DNA of 64,000 bases, from positions 926,502 to 990,501 of the forward strand of contig NZ_GL586311.1 of assembly GCF_000184945.1 (NCBI RefSeq), in the 5' to 3' direction. Below the pieces are notes generated by a model. It ran no database searches and was not told the origin of the DNA. It saw only the letters and a program-made list of their open reading frames with translations. Position numbers and translations under genes: made by a program. Position 1 is the stretch's first letter. Each line of letters begins with the position of its first letter. Source of the stretch: Segatella buccae ATCC 33574 (GTDB taxonomy: Bacteria; Bacteroidota; Bacteroidia; Bacteroidales; Bacteroidaceae). Below, one piece after another: positions 1-8,809 of the stretch.

Positions 1-7
1 CTACTAA

Positions 8-2608
8 ATGAACAAAAGAAAACTATTTGCCATGTTGCTGCTTGCATTCTCCTGCGTTGCCGGAGCACAGCAGTACCCCTATCAGAATCTGCAGCTCTCC
101 TCGCAAGAGCGTGCTGAAGACCTTTGCTCACGGCTCACTTTGGAAGAGAAAACGAAGCTGATGCGCAACAGTTCACCGGCCATTCCGAGGTTGGGCATAC
201 CCCAGTTTGAATGGTGGAGCGAGGCCTTGCACGGCATTGCCCGCAACGGTTTCGCCACTGTTTTCCCGCAAACGACGGCTATGGCCGCCTCGTGGGACGA
301 CGAATTGCTCTACCGCGTGTTCTGTGCCGCCTCTGATGAGGCTGTGGCCAAGAACAATCTGGCCCGCAAGTCGGGTGACATCAAACGCTATCAGGGGGTG
401 TCGATATGGACACCTAACATCAATATCTTCCGTGATCCGCGTTGGGGGCGCGGGCAGGAGACCTACGGTGAAGACCCCTATCTCACTTCGCGCATGGGAC
501 TGGCTGTGGTCAACGGATTGCAAGGGCAACCGTTCCGGCGAGATATGCGTCCATTCACCGAGCGTCCGCGCTACTACAAGACACTGGCTTGTGCCAAACA
601 CTATGCCGTGCATAGCGGTCCGGAATGGAACCGGCATGTGTTTGACGTGGAGCGGCTGCCCGAGCGCGACCTTTGGGAAACCTACCTGCCGGCCTTCAAG
701 AGCCTCGTGCAGGAGGGCAACGTGCGCGAAGTGATGTGTGCCTACCAGCGCATTGACGGTTCCCCTTGCTGTGGCAACACCCGTTATCTGCATCAGATAC
801 TTCGCGGAGAGTGGGGGTACAACGGCTTGGTGGTGAGCGACTGCGGTGCCATCAGCGACTTCTATCGTGAGGGACACCATCATGTGGTGGAGACACCGGC
901 CGAAGCATCGGCCATGGGTGTGCGTGCCGGTACGGATGTGGAGTGCGGTGCGGTTTATGCGACGCTGCCTCGTGCCGTGGAGCAGGGACTCATCTCCCGT
1001 GAAGCTATCGACACGAGTGTCGTGCGACTGCTGAAAGCCCGTTTTGAAGTGGGCGACTTCGATTCGGAAAAACTTGTGCCGTGGAAGCTGACCGGTCCGG
1101 AAGTAATAGCTTCGGAGACCCATCGTCGGTTGGCACTTGATATGGCGCGTGAGTCGATGACGCTCTTGCAAAACCGCAACCGGCTGCTCCCGTTATCCAA
1201 GAATGGGCTGCGAATAGCCGTCATGGGCCCCAATGCCAATGACTCCGTGATGCTTTGGGGCAACTACACCGGCTATCCCATCAGCACGACAACCATTCTT
1301 AAAGGCATCAGAAGCAAGGTGCCCGCTGCACGGTTTGTCGAGGGATGCGGCTATATCCGCAACGAGATACGGCAAAGTCATTTCAATGAATTTACCGCTC
1401 CTGATGGCCGACGGGGCATGATGGCCACTTATTGGAACAATCAACTTATGGAGGGAACGCCTGCTGCCACCCGCCTGCTGCGCGAACCCATCAGTCAAAG
1501 CAACGGTGGTAATACGGTTTTCGCTCCCGGTGTGAATCTTGAGGACTTCTCGGCCGTTTATGAAGGAACATTCACACCCTCCACATCCGGCGAACTCATT
1601 GTGAGTCTGGCCAGCGACGACAAGGCACGTGTCATCATCGACGGCGACACGTTCATCAACAGTTGGAGTGCCCGCGAGCGTGTCACCTTTGCGGAGAAAA
1701 GCTATCGGTTTACAGCCGGGCGGGCCTACCGTGTGCGGGTGGAATATGTGCAGAACAAGGCGATGGCCGTCTGCCAGTTCGACATAGCCCGCAAGTCGCC
1801 CATCACGGCTTCCGAGATCGCCGCACAAGCCGGCGATGCCGATGTAGTGGTCTTTGTGGGGGGCATCTCTCCGCGTCTCGAAGGAGAGGAAATGAAAGTC
1901 GATGCCCCCGGTTTCAATGGTGGTGATCGTACAAGTATCGAGTTGCCCGAGGCGCAGCGCGAAGTGATCAGATTGCTCCGGCAGGCCGGCAAGCTTGTGG
2001 TCTTCGTCAACTGTTCGGGTGGTGCAGTGGCGTTGGTGCCCGAGGCGGAAGCCTGCGATGCCGTGTTGCAGGCTTGGTATGCCGGTGAAGCCGGCGGACA
2101 GGCTGTGGCTGATGTGCTTTTCGGTGACTATAATCCTTCGGGCAAACTTCCCGTGACATTCTACAAGAGCGATGCCGACCTGCCCGATTTCCTTGACTAC
2201 CGCATGACGGGCCGCACCTATCGCTACTTCCGTGGCACTCCGCTTTTTCCCTTCGGTTTCGGCCTGAGCTACACTTCATTCGTTTTCGGAACACCCCGGT
2301 ATGAAAATGGAAAGCTCTATGTGGAGGTCACGAACACCGGCAAGCGCGATGGGGCCGAAGTGGTGCAGGTCTATGTGAAGAATCCGGCCGATGCCGACGG
2401 CCCCGTGAAAACCCTCCGCGGCTTTGCCCGCATTGACCTGAAAGCCGGCGAGCGCCGCCGTGTGGAGATTGCCATGCCCCGCGAACGTTTCGAGGGATGG
2501 GATGCAACGACCAACACCATGCGTGTCAAGCCCGGCAACCACCTGCTCATGGTAGGTTCTTCAAGCCGCGATGCTGACCTACAGACCATCAGCGTGAGCA
2601 TCAAGTAA
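8..2608 (+). CDS. Glycoside hydrolase family 3 beta-glycosidase with PA14 insert
   Basis: This 866-residue exported enzyme removes terminal beta-linked sugars, probably glucose or xylose, from oligosaccharides. A signal peptide (residues 1-20, ending AGA-QQ) is followed by the GH3 barrel (about 45-330) with the motif VVSDCGA, where Asp278 is the expected nucleophile. The GH3 C-terminal domain (from about 385) is interrupted by a PA14 module (about 465-605), a lectin-like insert known in some family members. A fibronectin-III-like domain closes the protein (about 780-860). The start at base 8 gives a clean signal peptide. The gene meets the next one tail to tail. Family is secure; exact substrate is not. 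Confidence 0.93.
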   Translation: MNKRKLFAMLLLAFSCVAGAQQYPYQNLQLSSQERAEDLCSRLTLEEKTKLMRNSSPAIPRLGIPQFEWWSEALHGIARNGFATVFPQTTAMAASWDDELLYRVFCAASDEAVAKNNLARKSGDIKRYQGVSIWTPNINIFRDPRWGRGQETYGEDPYLTSRMGLAVVNGLQGQPFRRDMRPFTERPRYYKTLACAKHYAVHSGPEWNRHVFDVERLPERDLWETYLPAFKSLVQEGNVREVMCAYQRIDGSPCCGNTRYLHQILRGEWGYNGLVVSDCGAISDFYREGHHHVVETPAEASAMGVRAGTDVECGAVYATLPRAVEQGLISREAIDTSVVRLLKARFEVGDFDSEKLVPWKLTGPEVIASETHRRLALDMARESMTLLQNRNRLLPLSKNGLRIAVMGPNANDSVMLWGNYTGYPISTTTILKGIRSKVPAARFVEGCGYIRNEIRQSHFNEFTAPDGRRGMMATYWNNQLMEGTPAATRLLREPISQSNGGNTVFAPGVNLEDFSAVYEGTFTPSTSGELIVSLASDDKARVIIDGDTFINSWSARERVTFAEKSYRFTAGRAYRVRVEYVQNKAMAVCQFDIARKSPITASEIAAQAGDADVVVFVGGISPRLEGEEMKVDAPGFNGGDRTSIELPEAQREVIRLLRQAGKLVVFVNCSGGAVALVPEAEACDAVLQAWYAGEAGGQAVADVLFGDYNPSGKLPVTFYKSDADLPDFLDYRMTGRTYRYFRGTPLFPFGFGLSYTSFVFGTPRYENGKLYVEVTNTGKRDGAEVVQVYVKNPADADGPVKTLRGFARIDLKAGERRRVEIAMPRERFEGWDATTNTMRVKPGNHLLMVGSSSRDADLQTISVSIK

Positions 2609-2656
2609 CTCCCCGACTTGTCAACTTGTTTGTTTGCCGACTTGTCTCTTTCTCCT

Positions 2657-4669
2657 CTAAAACTTCCAGCGCAGTTGCAAGTCAAGGTCGGTTTGGCTGC
2701 TTCGGTCTATCCGTTGATAGCCGGAGGAGATGTGGTTGCGGTCGAAATAGTCGGTGGTGCCTAACTTCATGATAGCCATAAGATGACTGTTGAAGTCGGC
2801 CCGGAGGGTGAGGGCGTAGCGTAGACCGTGCCCGTAGAAGCAGGGGAAGTTGAGATTGTAGAGCGTCCCCGGTTCGTAGGTGTAGACACGGCTGCTGTAG
2901 TCCTTGGTGTGAAAATAACCGAGAGAGGCGTTGGCGCGCAGAAACCGCCAACGGCAGAGCAGATTTTGGCTCAACATCCATCCGAAACTGTTGTTTTTGT
3001 ATTGGTCATAGGCGATGTCTCCCTGCGTCTTGGTGCTCCATAGGTCGCCGTCGTAGCCCACCGACAACCGCCCGCGATGGTTGATGTCGCTGATGATGGC
3101 CGACTTGTCGGCATTGTTTTTCTGCCTCATCTTTATCCGATAGCGCGCCAAGAAGGTGAACCGCCCGGGTTTGTAAGTGGCCGAGAGCATGTTGTCCCAT
3201 GCGTAGGTGGAGGCATCGGCCTGATATTTCGGCCAGATGAAGTAGGCATAATCGGTGTAACCCATGAGCGAAAGTCGGCGTGAGGGATTCCACGAGAAGC
3301 CGAGATAGACGCCGTTTTCGTTTTGCACGGTCCCTCCCTCGCTGAAACTCTCGGCATGGAGTGCCGTGTAGCGGTAGGAGTAGAAGCGCTGGAGGGCAAT
3401 GAGGGAGAGTTCGTCGGTGAGCAGATAGCTCACGGTGTTGATGGTGGCAAGAGCCTTGCTGTCGCCCGTGGCAGTCTCACCGCTCACGGTGAGGCGTCGG
3501 CTCACATAGCCGTAGTCCACGCTCATGTTGTAGAAGTTGCTTCCGGCAGCATACCAACGACGGTAGCTCTGTGAAACTTTTGGTTGCAGCGACCGGTCGA
3601 AAGCGTTGTAGAGAGCCGTTGCACCGATGTGGAAACCGTTGCGGAAGTAGTTGAGATGTGTGCCGACAAGAAACTCCGAGGCATTGTTTTTCCGCTCCAT
3701 TTCGCTCCGGGTGCGATGGTAGCCGGTCTTGAGGATGGTGGCAATGGTGTTGGTGTCTTTATTGAGCGTGGCGTCTATGTAGCGGTAGGAGACAAAAGCG
3801 GAGAGGTCGAGCCCTTTCCACAGGTTCACTGTGGCGGCCGCCCCTTGCAGACAGTTGGCTGCCGACCGGCCGCCATGTCCGCGGATGCTGTTGCCCGTGC
3901 GGCCAAGCGTCATCAGTGTGGCCACCTTACCGAGTCCGAAGTCGGTGTTCATCACGAGCCCCATGCCGAAGCGCAGTCGATAGCGACCGAGCGTGAGATT
4001 CTTCAACGGACCGAGTTTCCGTATCTGCGCATAGAACGAATAGAAGTCATAGCCTGCGCTGTTGCGGCCCGCGAAGAAAGGTTCGCCGGCATCTTGCGAC
4101 CCCACCAGCCCTATCTTCACATAGTCGCCATAACGGAACGTGTATTTCAGCCAGTGCTTGTATTTGTATCCCAGATAGCCGTTGCGGTCGCCCTTGCGCT
4201 CGTAGAAGGGCACGCGGGCTGTGGCGATAAGCTCATGCCTGCCATATTTGAGGATGTTTCCAAATCGTGGGAAGCGTTTTTCCTCCGTGTCTCCGAGGTA
4301 GGTGAAATACTCCAGCAGCTTGCGTTGATACCAGTCCAGACTCTCTATCATGGCCAGTTCGCCCCTTGATTTCATGCCTCCGTATTGATAGATGTAGGCC
4401 AGTAGGTCCTCTATCTGCTGTGCGGAGAGAAACGGCAGACGCTCCAAGTCTTCGCGTGTGGCCGTGTTGAGGTTGATGGGATGTTCTGCATAGTCGTTGA
4501 GCAGATCGTAGTAGTCTTCCCACGTGACGTTCTCAAAGTCTTCCACATCACTCAACTCGTTGAGATAGCGTTCCCACGGTTGGGCATTTCGCGTGGAGGA
4601 AGCGGGTTGCTGTGCATACATATAGGCACTCAGCGTCAAGGAAAGTAGACCGAACAGTAGTTTTCTCAT
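2657..4669 (-). CDS. Helix-hairpin-helix domain outer-membrane-like protein
   Basis: This 670-residue protein has a signal peptide (1-19) and a ComEA-like helix-hairpin-helix segment at about 66-100 (INLNTATREDLERLPFLS). The remaining 550 residues are rich in aromatic and glycine-containing beta strands (YRLRFGMGL, LSVGYDGDLW) and end in WKF, as an outer-membrane barrel does. HHH motifs usually bind DNA backbone, and in ComEA they serve DNA uptake. HHH plus barrel proteins of this length are known in Bacteroidetes but their role is not established. A TAnnTTTG promoter box lies on this strand at 4720-4727. Barrel placement is inferred from composition. Confidence 0.8.
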   Translation of the reverse strand: MRKLLFGLLSLTLSAYMYAQQPASSTRNAQPWERYLNELSDVEDFENVTWEDYYDLLNDYAEHPINLNTATREDLERLPFLSAQQIEDLLAYIYQYGGMKSRGELAMIESLDWYQRKLLEYFTYLGDTEEKRFPRFGNILKYGRHELIATARVPFYERKGDRNGYLGYKYKHWLKYTFRYGDYVKIGLVGSQDAGEPFFAGRNSAGYDFYSFYAQIRKLGPLKNLTLGRYRLRFGMGLVMNTDFGLGKVATLMTLGRTGNSIRGHGGRSAANCLQGAAATVNLWKGLDLSAFVSYRYIDATLNKDTNTIATILKTGYHRTRSEMERKNNASEFLVGTHLNYFRNGFHIGATALYNAFDRSLQPKVSQSYRRWYAAGSNFYNMSVDYGYVSRRLTVSGETATGDSKALATINTVSYLLTDELSLIALQRFYSYRYTALHAESFSEGGTVQNENGVYLGFSWNPSRRLSLMGYTDYAYFIWPKYQADASTYAWDNMLSATYKPGRFTFLARYRIKMRQKNNADKSAIISDINHRGRLSVGYDGDLWSTKTQGDIAYDQYKNNSFGWMLSQNLLCRWRFLRANASLGYFHTKDYSSRVYTYEPGTLYNLNFPCFYGHGLRYALTLRADFNSHLMAIMKLGTTDYFDRNHISSGYQRIDRSSQTDLDLQLRWKF

Positions 4670-4719
4670 AGGTTGCCGTGTCGCTTTTCATGTAGAGTGA
4701 AAGTTCTCTTTCAGACTTG

Positions 4720-4727
4720 CAAAGGTA
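4720..4727 (-). promoter_or_regulatory. -7 box (TACCTTTG) for the HHH protein gene
   Basis: Read on the minus strand this is TACCTTTG, a match to the Bacteroidetes -7 consensus TAnnTTTG, placed about 50 bp before the gene start. No clear TTTG -33 partner is visible. Confidence 0.5.
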
Positions 4728-4766
4728 GTGGATTTATCTTAAATGACAGATAAAAAAGGTGAATTA

Positions 4767-4799
4767 TTTGTTTTAAATGAGAATTTATGGTTACTTTTG
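4767..4799 (+). promoter_or_regulatory. Promoter TTTG-N21-TACTTTTG abutting the DUF4294 start
   Basis: TTTG (4767-4770) and TACTTTTG (4792-4799) have the spacing of a Bacteroidetes sigma-ABfr promoter. The -7 box ends 5 bp before the ATG at 4805, so the transcript should begin at or very near the start codon. It also overlaps the alternative ATG at 4787, which argues against that start. Confidence 0.65.
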
Positions 4800-4804
4800 T
4801 CTCC

Positions 4805-5455
4805 ATGTTGAGACACCGTTTCATATTGTCCCTGCTCTTTGCCTCGTTGGGGCTGTTGCCTGCGATGGCGCAGACCGACCGTCCCGGCCATGTCAATCCC
4901 GAAGACCGGGAGGTGGACATGGACAATCCCACGTTTGAGCCGATGCTCCGTGTGGGCAGGGTGTTGCAGGGCGGTGACAGCATTCAGTATGTGGAACTCA
5001 ACAAAGTGTATGTCTATCCGCAGCCGGTGTTCACGAGCGAGAGCCAGCGACAGGCCTACAACCGGCTGGTGATGAACGTTAAGAAAGTGCTGCCGATAGC
5101 CAAAGAGGTGAATGCCATCATTCTGGAGACCTACGAATATCTCCAGACGCTGCCCAACAAGCGGGCCAAGGATGCCCACATGAAACTCGTGGAGGCGAGC
5201 ATCAAGAAGGAATATACGCCCCGAATGAAGAAGCTCACCTACGCGCAGGGCAAACTGCTTATCAAACTCATCTACCGCGAGTGCAACAGTTCGTCCTACG
5301 AACTCATTCAGGCTTTCCTCGGCCCCGTGCGTGCCGGCTTCTATCAGGCTTTCGCCTGGGTCTTCGGTGCCAGTCTGAAGAAAGGCTACGACCCCAATGG
5401 TGTGGACCGCATCACGGAACGTGTGGTGCGGCAGGTGGAGAGCGGACAGCTGTAA
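4805..5455 (+). CDS. DUF4294 family exported protein
   Basis: A 216-residue protein with a signal peptide (MLRHRFILSLLFASLGLLPA, cut near AMAQ) and a DUF4294-type domain (about residues 45-205, with YVYPQPVFTSESQRQAYNRL and LLIKLIYRECNSSSYELI). The family is Bacteroidetes-specific and its function is unknown. An ATG 18 bp upstream at 4787 is in frame, but a good -7 box (4792-4799) overlaps it, so the start at 4805 is preferred. The stop codon sits inside the left arm of a strong terminator hairpin, so this is probably a single-gene transcript. Confidence 0.85.
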   Translation: MLRHRFILSLLFASLGLLPAMAQTDRPGHVNPEDREVDMDNPTFEPMLRVGRVLQGGDSIQYVELNKVYVYPQPVFTSESQRQAYNRLVMNVKKVLPIAKEVNAIILETYEYLQTLPNKRAKDAHMKLVEASIKKEYTPRMKKLTYAQGKLLIKLIYRECNSSSYELIQAFLGPVRAGFYQAFAWVFGASLKKGYDPNGVDRITERVVRQVESGQL

Positions 5456-5483
5456 GGCGGGTGACAGCTGTCCGTTTTCTTTT
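5443..5483 (+). terminator. Intrinsic terminator overlapping the DUF4294 stop codon
   Basis: Perfect 11-bp arms CGGACAGCTGT (5443-5453) and ACAGCTGTCCG (5464-5474) are followed by TTTTCTTTT. The TAA stop at 5453-5455 begins within the left arm. Confidence 0.85.
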
Positions 5484-5711
5484 ATTGTGCCCGTTGCTCT
5501 TTATACGGCTTTGTGTGCAATTATCCGTTGTTTCATATACAACTAATGCAGTCCAGAGACCGTAAAAGCTAAACAAAACACCCAAAATATCACTTTTTTA
5601 CAAGTGTGCTGTAAGTTTTAGATTTCGCCCATAATAGGCTTATGGCTTTGTTAATATGCTTTCCGGACAATTTCGCATCAGCCCGGTTGTTTACTCATCG
5701 TGAAAAAACGG

Positions 5712-5804
5712 GGGCGGTGCAAGGCTGCTGCACCATCCGTGCAGAGGCTTTGCACAACGCGTGCGACAGCCAAGCGCGGATGGTGCAACAGCCTTGCACC
5801 GCCC
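5712..5804. repeat. GTGCA/TGCAC multi-hairpin dispersed element, copy 1
   Basis: The outer arms 5712-5742 and 5774-5804 are 31 bp with two non-complementary positions. Inside, four short palindromic blocks of the form GTGCA-N7-TGCAC follow one another. The same design recurs at 32792-32876. The stretch 5484-5860 otherwise shows no credible gene. Confidence 0.75.
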
Positions 5805-5859
5805 TTGTTGGATGCTTCCCGACTTTCGATAGTGGGGGAGGGGTGTCGCCGCGGAGGTT

Positions 5860-6888
5860 CTATTCCGTCCACAGCACTTGCACAAGGGTTTGGCCTACGG
5901 CCTTGAGCGTGTGCTTGTCAATGTGGGTCATGTTGTCGATGACGGTGTGCCAAGTGGGCCCGAAACTGCTTTGGGCACAGTCGGGATAGTAGGGGATGAT
6001 ATCAATGGTGGGGATGTGTGCATTTTGGTTCACGGGCACGTGGTCGTCGGTGATGAATCCGCCGTCGCTCTTGGGGAAGTAGCTGCCGTAGCCTGCCTGC
6101 CGGGCGGCGCGCCAGACTTTCTTCACGATGCCCTCGGCATACTGCATGGACATGCCCTCACGGTAAAACCGAGCCCCTTGTCCGCCCACCATGTCGAGCA
6201 GAATGCCGTAGCGGGCCTCGTAGCCTTGCGGCAGATTGCGGCTCCAGTATTGTGCACCGAGGGCCCAAGAGTCTCCCGTGGGGTCTTCTCCCCAATAGGG
6301 AGCACCCCAGTCTTCGCCATCGAAGCATACGAAGTCGATCCCTATTGTGGAGGCCGGCCTGCCATTGTCCGGCGATGAAGCGAGCAGGCGCGCTATCTCC
6401 AACATCACGGCCACGCCGCTCGCCCCGTCGTTGGCGGCCATCACGGGCTTGCGGTGGTTGGCCGAATCGGGGTCGTTGTCGGCCCACGGCCGGCTGTCCC
6501 AGTGGGCACAGAGCAAGATGCGCGTGGTGGCCTTGGGGTTGTAGGATGCCATGATGTTGGTGCTTTTGAGCACCGTGCCGTCGTAGCCTTTGAGGTTGGC
6601 CCGTTGGGTGGTGACCGTGCAGCCATACTCCTTGAACTTGCCGACAATCCATTCGCCGCAGCGGTCGTGGGCCGGGGAGTTCATCACCCGTGGGCCGAAG
6701 TTGCACTGGGCGGCACAGAAGGCGTAGGCCGAGTCGGCATTGAAGGCCGGTCCCACGGGCTTCACCTTTTCCGCTTCTTCCGCCTCCTGACTGTCGGGGG
6801 AGCCCATAGAGGGGAACAGCCCTCCTACATGGAGGGCCAACAACACTGCTGCAACGATCATGATACCTATTATTATAATCTTCTTCAT
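5860..6888 (-). CDS. M28 family peptidase, glutaminyl cyclase-like
   Basis: A 342-residue zinc-dependent M28 protein anchored or exported by an N-terminal hydrophobic segment (residues 4-22). The metal-site motifs are present in order: AHWDSRP, AANDGASG, DGEDWG, LLDMVG and TWHTVIDN. The family contains aminopeptidases and glutaminyl-peptide cyclotransferases; the DGEDWG and WHTVIDN spacing resembles the bacterial cyclase-like group. It lies 85 bp downstream of the C26-M19 fusion gene on the same strand, so it may be the last gene of an lrp-led operon for periplasmic peptide processing. Cyclase versus aminopeptidase activity cannot be settled from sequence alone. Confidence 0.87.
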   Translation of the reverse strand: MKKIIIIGIMIVAAVLLALHVGGLFPSMGSPDSQEAEEAEKVKPVGPAFNADSAYAFCAAQCNFGPRVMNSPAHDRCGEWIVGKFKEYGCTVTTQRANLKGYDGTVLKSTNIMASYNPKATTRILLCAHWDSRPWADNDPDSANHRKPVMAANDGASGVAVMLEIARLLASSPDNGRPASTIGIDFVCFDGEDWGAPYWGEDPTGDSWALGAQYWSRNLPQGYEARYGILLDMVGGQGARFYREGMSMQYAEGIVKKVWRAARQAGYGSYFPKSDGGFITDDHVPVNQNAHIPTIDIIPYYPDCAQSSFGPTWHTVIDNMTHIDKHTLKAVGQTLVQVLWTE

Positions 6889-6973
6889 TTGCTGTTCGGT
6901 TTTACATTCATTCTCTCCGGGCGTTTAGTTTGTCCCGTGGGGAGCTTTTGCTTTTCTCTTCGGGCGCGGGCGG

Positions 6974-8809
6974 TCAGGCTTTCCGATTGTTTTGCACTTG
7001 TGCCATCACCCGCAGCCAGTTGCCTCCCCAAATCTTCTCGATGTCGCGCTCGCTGTATTTGCGGCGCAACAGCCGGATGGTGAAGTTGATGAGTTCCGAC
7101 GAGTCGGCCATACCTCTGACTCCCCCGTCACCGTCGAAGTCGGTACCGATGCCCACGTGGTCGATGCCCATGATGCGGATGGCGTGCTCCAGATGGTCGA
7201 CGGCATCGAGCACGGAAGCCTCACCGTCTTTGCGCAGGAAACCACCGTAGAGCGTGGTGTGGGCCACACCGCCCTTGGCGGCAAGTGCCCGCAGCTGGTC
7301 GTCGGTGAGATTGCGGGGCACATCGCAGAGTGCCTTGCAGTTGCTGTGGCTGCACACGATGGGCACACGGCTGATGTCCAAGGCATCGTAGAAACTCTTT
7401 TCGCCTCCGTGGCTGAGGTCTACCATGATGCCGAGGTCGTTCATCTCGCGTATCACCTTCTCCCCGAAGCTGCTCACACCGTCGTGGGTGTTGCATCCGC
7501 GGGCAGAGTCGCAGATGTCGTTGTCACCGTTGTGGCAGAGCGTGATGTACACCACGCCGCGCTGGGCGAAGTGTTTCAGGTTGGCAAGTTCGCGCTCGAT
7601 GGCCAGCCCGTTCTCAATGCCGAGCATGATGCTTTTCCTGCCGTTGCGCTTGTCGTTGTATAAGTCGGCCGGCGTACGGGCGATGCTGAGATACCGGCTG
7701 TTCTTCTGGACGATGGATTCTATCTTGTCGAAGATGAGGTCGGCATACTGTGTGGGGTTTATCCGGGGCGTTTCCTCCCCCAGACCGGGGTAGCGTGCAA
7801 GCAATTCGGGGTTGTGGTCTCTGATGCCTTTAAGGTCTATCTTCGACGAGAAGGTCTCTCCGATCTTCGGTTGGGGCAGATAGGCCACCATGGTGACGGC
7901 ATCCTGCCGGCCTTCGGTCATCTTGTGGAGGTCTACGAGGATGCGCGGGTCGCGCCTGTCAAACAGCACTCCCTGCGGGAAGAACATGGGCGTGTCGCAA
8001 TGGGTGTCGAGGGTAAGCACGCGCTTGTGCAACTCTTTGGCCACGTGGAAGTTTCCGGCGCAGTCGACAAGCCACTTGAAGAGTCGCCGGCCCTCTTCCT
8101 CCAGCCACTCGGGATGCCACTGCACGCCCATCACCGCTTTATGCTCCGTCGACTCGATGGCCTCCACCGTGCCGTCGGGGGCTGTGGCTGTGATGCGGAA
8201 GTGCGGCCCCGGTTGGGCCACGGCCTGATGATGGAAGCTGTTCACATGGATGGTCTCGCCCTCATAGATGCCGCTCAAGATGCTGCCATCGGCTATCCGC
8301 ACGCTGTGGGTAGGCTCCGAGCGGTCGGCGTCCTGAGCGTGTTTGATGATAACGGTGCCCGGCGAGGCCGCCTCTTGAATGTCTTGCGCCACCTTGCCTC
8401 CCAGCGCAATGGCCAGTGTCTGGATGCCCCGGCAGATGCCGAGTGTCGGTGTCTGCCGGTTGAAGGCCAATCGGGCGGTGAGCAGTTCGGCCAAGTCGCG
8501 CTCCCGGTTGATGCCGTGCAGGTGTGTGGAAGGCTCCTCGCCCATCCAGAGCGGGTTGTAGTCGGCCCCTCCCGTGAGGATGAGGCCGTCGAGCTGTTCG
8601 AGGGTGTTGACGATGACCTCCTTGTCGGCCACCGGTGGAATGATGACCGGCGTGCCTCCGGCTGCCACTATCTGCTTGTAATAGCGGTCGCGGAGCGTCG
8701 CGTCGAGGTCGCTGTGGTTGGCGGTGAGACCGATGAGGGGGCGGTGGTGGGCCTCGGGAAAGGTCGCATATACTTGGTCTACGTGCGACCGGAAGTCAAA
8801 ATGGTTCAT
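6974..8809 (-). CDS. Fusion: C26 gamma-glutamyl hydrolase-like + M19 dipeptidase
   Basis: A 611-residue two-enzyme protein without a signal peptide. Residues about 22-250 form a class I amidotransferase-like C26 domain (PuuD type): LGICRG with nucleophile Cys126, and QWHPEW with His232 and Glu234. Residues about 262-605 form an M19 membrane-dipeptidase-like domain with the metal motif THCD (His270, Asp272), VDLSHGG, CSHSN, DVPRNLTD and GIGTDFDG. The first domain would cut gamma-glutamyl bonds and the second dipeptides, which suggests stepwise use of gamma-glutamyl peptides. Its ATG overlaps the stop of the upstream lrp-type gene (ATGA), so the two are coupled. Confidence 0.88.
   Translation of the reverse strand: MNHFDFRSHVDQVYATFPEAHHRPLIGLTANHSDLDATLRDRYYKQIVAAGGTPVIIPPVADKEVIVNTLEQLDGLILTGGADYNPLWMGEEPSTHLHGINRERDLAELLTARLAFNRQTPTLGICRGIQTLAIALGGKVAQDIQEAASPGTVIIKHAQDADRSEPTHSVRIADGSILSGIYEGETIHVNSFHHQAVAQPGPHFRITATAPDGTVEAIESTEHKAVMGVQWHPEWLEEEGRRLFKWLVDCAGNFHVAKELHKRVLTLDTHCDTPMFFPQGVLFDRRDPRILVDLHKMTEGRQDAVTMVAYLPQPKIGETFSSKIDLKGIRDHNPELLARYPGLGEETPRINPTQYADLIFDKIESIVQKNSRYLSIARTPADLYNDKRNGRKSIMLGIENGLAIERELANLKHFAQRGVVYITLCHNGDNDICDSARGCNTHDGVSSFGEKVIREMNDLGIMVDLSHGGEKSFYDALDISRVPIVCSHSNCKALCDVPRNLTDDQLRALAAKGGVAHTTLYGGFLRKDGEASVLDAVDHLEHAIRIMGIDHVGIGTDFDGDGGVRGMADSSELINFTIRLLRRKYSERDIEKIWGGNWLRVMAQVQNNRKA

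Noticed and set aside
5642..5989. 115-codon plus-strand frame
   Set aside because: It is built from the GTGCA/TGCAC repeat and the antisense of the M28 gene.
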